Below are positions 58,373 through 64,000 of a stretch of 64,000 bases of DNA, piece by piece (position 1 is the first letter of the stretch; every line of letters starts with the position of its first letter). The DNA is from Tupaia tana (taxonomy: Eukaryota; Chordata; Mammalia; Scandentia; Tupaiidae): contig JAKSZU010000005.1 in assembly GCA_026018925.1 (NCBI GenBank), positions 88,656,886 through 88,720,885 of the forward strand, given 5' to 3'. The position numbers and the translations under genes are program-made. Below the pieces are notes generated by a model, which was not told the DNA's origin, did no database searches, and was given only the letters and a program-made list of their open reading frames with translations.

Positions 58373-58655
58373 CCCTCAAAGATACATTACAGAGGTGAAG
58401 GAATGTCATACCTGTGATTGTATAGTTTTTATATGGTAATTAAAAGTGTTGAGATATCACGCCATCTTGTTAATCAATATGCTCTAGACCTCCCTCTGCT
58501 TCTCTTTTTTCCCTCCATTTTGACCATGAAGAAGAAAGCTGCTACAAATCCTTCAGCTGTAAGCAAATGAGTTTTACCAATAACCTGACTGAGTTGGAGT
58601 TGAACCCTTCCCCAGTGAAGACTTCTAATGAGAACACAGTTGTAACTGACATCTT

Positions 58656-59013
58656 CTTTTATTTAACATTTTTTTAAGTTTACTTATTTAGGGACCAGCA
58701 AATGGCATAATGGTTATATCACTAGGCTGAATGTAGTTCATGTCCTGAATGTAGTTCAAGTCCTGCACCTGGCAGCTAGAAACTCATGCTGGATGCATGT
58801 GCATGCATGCCCAAAATCCCAAGAGGAGAATGGAGGAGAAGGGATTGCAGTAAGGCCATCCACCCCAGTGGGGGGGGTGATTTCTTGCTTTCTGTCTCTC
58901 TGTTTCTCTCTCTGTCTCTAGTGAGCACACGAGCCCTAGAGCAAAAATCTCTCTAAAAATATAAAAAAGATAAAAGAACGTCATGTTATACCTCTGTGCC
59001 ACCATCTAGATCC
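58656..59013 (-). mobile_element. Remnant of a reverse SINE, itself interrupted
   Basis: TGTAACTGACATCTT (58641-58655) and TGTAACTGACGTCTT (59014-59028) bound this segment like a TSD. Its left end is a T-rich tail and its right end, TACCTCTGTGCCACCATCTAGATCC, is a reversed SINE head. A forward SINE sits in between and most of the body is missing. Confidence 0.6.
58691..58970 (+). mobile_element. tRNA-derived SINE, long type, with duplicated B-box region
   Basis: Head GGGACCAGCAAATGGCATAA. CTGAATGTAGTTCATGTC (58727-58744) is directly followed by CTGAATGTAGTTCAAGTC (58745-58762), so the B-box region is present twice. Body and CT segment are normal. Confidence 0.88.
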
Positions 59014-59155
59014 TGTAACTGACGTCTTGTTTGTGATCTTATAGATCACATACCTAGCTGGGTGACCCACAGGTACTGAGAGGTAATAAAAGAGTCAGGT
59101 TTTAAGACACTAAGTTTGTAGTGATTTGTTGTTTAGCAATATAAAACTAATTCAT

Positions 59156-60605
59156 GAGGAGAATTGGAAATACATTAGAAAATTGTAAATATACTAGAAA
59201 AACAGCAGGTTCAGAAGAGAAAATCATAGGACAGTCTATCATCTTACCACAGTGAGAACACAAGTTAAAGTGAGCAAATAAATTATTATATAATACTTAA
59301 GCTTAAGACATTGTGGATTGTACATCCCTTACCTTCTTCCCATTTTCTCTTCTCAGAAAGGTATGGGTCAGATATTTTGACAGCAGTGAAAAGAATGATA
59401 GTATGCTCTTTGCCCTTAAGGAATGAACAGAATCATTTGAAGCAGTACAGATTTAGGCTTGAATTTTATTACAGAATGTTAGCTCATGAACTGTGACCCT
59501 GTAATTGTTTTCTGTACATATACAATTTGTTTTAATGTCCCATCTAATGCAGGATTTATTTTGTGATGGTAGAAATTAGGTAGAGTTATAGAAAAGTTGA
59601 AAATTTTGTATTACCAAATCGATAAATGCACTAGAAAATATTTGTATTGTAAATAATTACTACCATGAGTTAAAACTTTATTTCAGTTATATTAATAGGT
59701 AGTTTCATGTTTCCAATAATTTCTTCAGAGCATATTTAAGTTCTGAATATTCCCCAATTCTGAATCATACAAGAAAAAGTCCTTTATAATGTAATTCATA
59801 TTAGACTTTACTAAAACAAATATATTTTTAAATATATTATATGCTAATGTAACAGAATTAGTATATGGAATTTTATAATAAGAGGACATTTAAAGGTTAT
59901 GTTCAATCTAAAATTACATACATTAAGCTAACAAAAGACAAAATAAATATAATTTATTTAGAACATTACATTAGATCATAACCTAATTATTTCAAATGAT
60001 GCCAATTATCCTTAATCATATTTCCTTTCCTATAGTCAATAATCTGATTAATATGGTGTTTTGCTCTAATAACTTAATTTTATAGCATTTTATTACTTTT
60101 CTTGTGGAATATATGAAAATATATGTCTTCATAATGCAAACATATATTATGGGCCATAGATTCTGGACCACTGACATAAAAATCAGTTTTTCATTTTGTG
60201 CAATATAAAATGTAATGTATTTAATCTCAATTGATCTTTACATTGTGCTTTCAAAAATACAGCAATATGGAGGGGAAAAACCTTTAGGATCAAATACATC
60301 TAGTTAACAATAATTTAAACTGTTTCCATATATGTATTTGACATTTACTGTTGATATGGATGTTTTTGTTGAATTATGTCTTTGGTTATTTTAACCACAG
60401 GCTTCTGTGAGCCTTGATTATGTCAAGAAAGATAACCTATTGTGAAGACTAATTCCTCAGATTAGGGCAAGCTTCAATCACAGAACACCCACTATCGTTA
60501 CAGGAAGTTAGAGTTCCACCTATACTTCTGGTGAATTTTTGGTCTAGATAAATCTGGACCAACAGAAAGTTCCACAAAATATTAAAGATTTTTAAAAATT
60601 GTATT
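59156..60605. other. Unique AT-rich stretch, no gene seen
   Basis: Nothing recognised. Confidence 0.45.
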
Positions 60606-60610
60606 ATATT

Positions 60611-60850
60611 TGGGGTTAGCAGGTGGTGTGGTGGTTAAGGTATTGGACTCTCACATGGCTGACTGGTTTGAGTACCAGATCTGGTGGTTTGAGGATTGTG
60701 CCCAAAATCCTGAGATGAGAATGGAAGAGAAGGGATTGTGATGTGGCCATCCCCCCCAGGGGGAATGATTTCTTGCTTTCTGTCTCTTTTGTGTACACAT
60801 GCTCCCTATAGGGAAAATCTTTCTTAAAAATAATTAATAAAAAAATAAAG
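60611..60850 (+). mobile_element. tRNA-derived SINE with family-B-like head and long-type body
   Basis: Head GGGGTTAGCAGGTGGTGTGG followed by GGTTAAGGTATTGGACTC is of the short type; after the B box (GGTTTGAGTACC) comes the long-type body GATTGTGCCCAAAATCCTGAG and CTCCCTATAGGGAAAATC. The part between is deleted. Confidence 0.85.
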
Positions 60851-61597
60851 TGAACATATAAATTATTTTTGTTTAGAGAATTACTGTTATTATTATAATT
60901 ACTATAGCAATGATTATCATATTATATTAAGTTCAAATTTCACCATATCGTATTTAAGAATATCTCTAGTAGCATTCAATCAATGAATCAGTGATTCTCT
61001 TATATGAGTTTCCTTTGAAATATTAATTCTTAAGACTATTTTAATTTCTTCATATAGCTTCTTTAATCCTGTCTTTGAGGCAGAACTGTTTATGGTCCCA
61101 GGACATCTTCCTAAGAGCTTCTGTTGGCTTACTTGAGATCGACCTTAGTTCCATAGTTTTCTTGTTTAATCATCAGATATGACATTCCAGTCAAAGCCCT
61201 GTCCATAACAAGTATTTCCAAGCATTGTAGTAAGTAGAGATTGCAAAAGAGCAACAACAACCAGAGAATTTGAGGAAGATTTTGAAGGAAGAAAAAGAGA
61301 CTGATCTTTGCTAGCAGAGGGTACATCATGGAATACTTGGTAGACAGGGCTAAATTGAGAAGATTTATGTGTGAATTATGTGCTGGAGGTTTGCTTTTCA
61401 ACAGTTTGAATACCTGACATGTAAATATTTTCTCAAAAATATTTTAAACCATACTGTCTGTGTTGTTATAGAGTCACAAACAAAATTATAACAAATATTT
61501 TGAACATTATCTTTAAAACATTATCTTTTTTGAAATTTTCAAAGTCGTTTATTAACTGTCAAGAGCTATGGAGTTTAAGCAAATTTTTTTTGATATG
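60851..61597. other. Unassigned stretch, no gene seen
   Basis: 61050-61430 is more complex; its minus-strand frame 61129-61401 has no recognised domain. Confidence 0.4.
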
Positions 61598-61612
61598 AAA
61601 AGTTAATGTTTG

Positions 61613-61883
61613 GGAACCAGCAGTTAGCGTAATGGCTATGTCGCTGGACTCCCACGTAGTCGACCGCGGTTCGCGTCTCGGACCCGGTGGCTTACAACTC
61701 ACGCCGGGCGCATGTGCGTGCGTGCCCAAGATCCCGAGAGGAGAATGGAGGAGAAGGGATTGCGGCGTGACCATCCCCCCTGGGGGGTGATTTCTCGCTT
61801 TCTGTCTTTATGTCTCTCTCTGTCTGTCTGGCGAGTGCACGCGCCCTATAGCGAAAAAAACCTCTCCAAAAAAAAAAAAAAAA
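61613..61883 (+). mobile_element. tRNA-derived SINE, long type, C58, near consensus
   Basis: A box TTAGCGTAATGG at 61624-61635, B box GGTTCGCGTCT at 61668-61678, full body, A tail. Perfect 15-bp TSD AAAAGTTAATGTTTG at 61598-61612 and 61884-61898. CpGs are nearly all kept: the youngest-looking copy of the window. Confidence 0.96.
61624..61678 (+). promoter_or_regulatory. Internal Pol III promoter boxes of the SINE
   Basis: The A box is close to the tRNA consensus. The B box differs from GGTTCGANTCC at the base equivalent to tRNA A58, which is C here, and at its last base. Whether it binds TFIIIC cannot be told from sequence. Confidence 0.6.
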
Positions 61884-61899
61884 AAAAGTTAATGTTTGT

Positions 61900-63655
61900 G
61901 GGGAAATGTAAAAAAAAAAAAAAATTAAATGATTAGAAAAAAAGACTATTTTAATCCCAAATAATATACCCCTTATGCTTTTATACCAATTGTTTGTACT
62001 GCATCAGTTATAATTCCTGTTAGCTCTTTATCCTTCCTTATACAAATAGCAGCTTCCATTGTTTACAGGGTACACTCTGAGCCTGTAGTTTTTTAGCTAT
62101 GAGAAAGGTTCATGGCTTAGAAAAAACATTAGAGAAAGCATAAAAGATCTCTATATAACCACTGAAAGACTCTCTTGGTTATTTTAATTATTAATAAGAT
62201 AAATAGAAAAACAATGGGATGTTAGGTAAGACTAGCTAGATGACATTGATGGTGATGCACCAAAATTATGTGCTCAAGGAAAGTCTAGAATGTCCTGTGG
62301 GTGCCCTGCACTCAGTTACAGTTCCAGTCTCTATAAACACAATTGAAAACCACAATTGTCCTCAATTAACACCGCAGAACCTAAGTTCAGTAATAAACAC
62401 CTCTTTCATATAGCTAGAACATGACACTTAAAAAATGTGAAGCAAAACCCACAATGAAATAGCATTTTGAAAGCTCACTTTATTCAATTATTGTGTGGAT
62501 CTTGTCAGCACCAGTATTACACCAAACTGATGTAATACTAGTTTTTCAATTTCTTATCTAATATTTCCTTGAAAAAAATATATTGAAACACATTGAACAA
62601 AGACATGAAGAATTGAATATTAAACACAGAGTTCCTTAGGACCCGTTCATAAAATCAAATTAGTGGAAGTCTAGGACGGTTTCCTTTGAACTAAGAGTTT
62701 TGTCAGGCAAGCTTATCTGTTATCTCTTAGCACAGTCATTGTCAAACAATAGGTATTTGGGTAACTACATTGCTGCAAAAGAGAAAGCATCCAATTAACA
62801 ATCTAAGAAGTGTTTTTATTGCTGCCATGAGCTAAGACAAATGTTTAAGGCTTAAAATAGTTTTCTGAGATATTTCTAAGTTACTCTGTTTCTGCTGAAA
62901 AAAGAGATGAATCACTTTATTGTATATTAATTTGTTAATTTTAGACTATTCTCCTATTCTTAGCCATTTTAGATTACTATTTTAGAAAAGTTGATTAGGT
63001 TAGGTGGCTCACAGCCAGCAAACCCTATGAGTTCCAATTTCCTCTAATCTCAATTTGATTTCTTGGAAGTTAAGTAGTGAGTCCTGATGTGTGCTCTCCC
63101 TAATGGTGCATTTAGAAAATGGTACTTTTAGAAAACCAACCAATTGTCTGCACCACATTTTGAAATTTAATTCTGCTTTACCTTCTGTTTAATAGGTAAG
63201 CATTAGACATACATAAAATAGAACACTTAACTTGCTTGACAGTTGATACTTTGACTTTCCAGAAAGCCAACAATCAAATCCCGAACTGCTACTCATTAGA
63301 ATCTACATACATTGCAATTCTGGGAATGGAGCAGCATGCGAACAAACATGAATACCCAGCAAAATGCATTCCTTCCTCATAATACATTAGCACATGTATA
63401 TCAGATAATGCATGTAAAACATTTAGAAAAATGCCCTCTTAGTAAGTATATAATAAGTTAGCTATTATGATCATTGATTATTTATCAGTATTCATTTTTG
63501 TTATGGCCTACATTAACTGAGTGACTAAAGATGGTTTGTTAAAATACATGATATTTTATCCATTTTTAAATATTTTTCAATACTCCATGAAAGAAAAAAC
63601 ATTTCAGGCAAATCATCCATTATATCTTCTTAGTAAATATTGCACAAATAGAAAT
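61900..63655. other. Unique stretch, no gene seen
   Basis: No repeat apart from short A runs near 61910-61945. No exon recognised. Confidence 0.45.
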
Positions 63656-63659
63656 CTGA

Positions 63660-63885
63660 TATCGCATGGGATTTGAATTCAGACAAATAGGCATTACTCC
63701 CTGCTCTGGTACATATTATAGAAACTGGGTGACTTTGAATCAGTCATTTAATTCACTAAGCCTCAGTTACCTTGTATTCAAATTCAAATAAAATAATACC
63801 CTTTAGAGGGCTACTATAAAGATAACTTATAATGAGAAAACTCAGCCAAAGTACTGAACGCACTGGCATTTACAGCAAAGGCTTC
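63660..63885 (+). mobile_element. MIR element
   Basis: The order GGGATTTGAATTCAGACAAA, CTCCCTGCTCTGGTAC, GGGTGACTTTGAATCAGTCA, TTCACTAAGCCTCAGTTACC, AAAATAATACCCTTTAGAGG and GCACTGGCATTTACAGC is that of the mammalian-wide MIR core and 3' part. Confidence 0.85.
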
Positions 63886-64000
63886 ATGCGAAGCATCTTC
63901 CCCTAGACATTTGACTCGTTCTCTCAACTCACCCAGCACAAATAACCTTCCCTCTTTGCTTTCTGAGTCTCCATAGTTTTATCACTTTATTTGTTTGTTT

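Larger units (their letters stand above)
58500..59155 (+). mobile_element. Old LTR-like element (MaLR type, family uncertain), with nested SINEs
   Basis: CCAATAACCTGACTGAG, AACCCTTCCCCAGTGAAGAC, TGAGAACACAGTTGTAACTGACATCTT before the SINEs and GTTTGTGATCTTATAGATCAC, TTTTAAGACACTAAGTTTGTAGTG and TTTAGCAATATAAAACTAA after them. The 3' block order is that of an ancient mammalian solo LTR. Confidence 0.65.

Noticed and set aside
61624..61678. tRNA gene
   Set aside because: A and B boxes are present, but no cloverleaf stems can be closed and the unit is repeated with a SINE body and A tail.

Overview
This window looks like repeat-rich, AT-rich non-coding DNA (intergenic or intronic) from a placental mammal. 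I find no convincing host exon, no RNA gene and no bacterial-style feature. The evidence for a placental mammal is old L1, L2, MIR and ERVL/MaLR-type fragments together with two recognisable L1 copies and about forty copies of tRNA-derived SINEs. The dominant SINE (about 230-260 bp, tRNA-like head, GC-rich body with CpGs, CT-rich 3' part, A-rich tail) is not Alu, B1/B2, a carnivore SINEC, or an armadillo, bat or ruminant SINE as I know them. A colugo (Dermoptera, CYN-type SINEs) is my best guess, held with low confidence.

Layout. 1-3 kb: four long-type SINEs, then a sparse stretch. 3.4-5.4 kb: 5'-truncated L1 (3' half of ORF2 plus 3' UTR). 6-12.5 kb: scattered SINEs, an L2-like fragment and simple repeats. 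13.2-14.85 kb: old antique-type L1 3' end interrupted by two SINEs of different families. 16-20.5 kb: an L2-like fragment, short- and long-type SINEs, and a SINE whose tail has grown into a 350-bp purine microsatellite. 21-24.3 kb: an LTR-like fragment, AT/GT arrays, a 7SL-like patch and SINEs. 25.5-29.1 kb: SINEs, an ERVL-type LTR and an antisense old L1. 29.74-34.6 kb: the best L1 of the window, from the ORF1 C-terminal domain to the 3' UTR, with a SINE inserted exactly at its 5' junction. 37.7-46.9 kb: SINEs, L1 3' ends, an unassigned richer patch and 7SL-like patches. 47.4-50.4 kb: the youngest-looking SINE cluster. 50.4-51.1 kb: LTR with a nested SINE. 52-61.9 kb: SINEs, a SINE split by an L1-type 3' end, and an LTR containing nested SINEs. 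61.9-64 kb: mostly unique, ending in a MIR.

Nothing here forms a working gene system. The protein-like segments are decayed L1 ORF1/ORF2; all other open frames I examined are accidental frames in SINEs or microsatellites. The informative content is the insertion history: many SINEs have clear target-site duplications (TSDs), several insertions are nested, and the long SINE splits into subfamilies by linked diagnostic bases, including a substitution in the Pol III B box.
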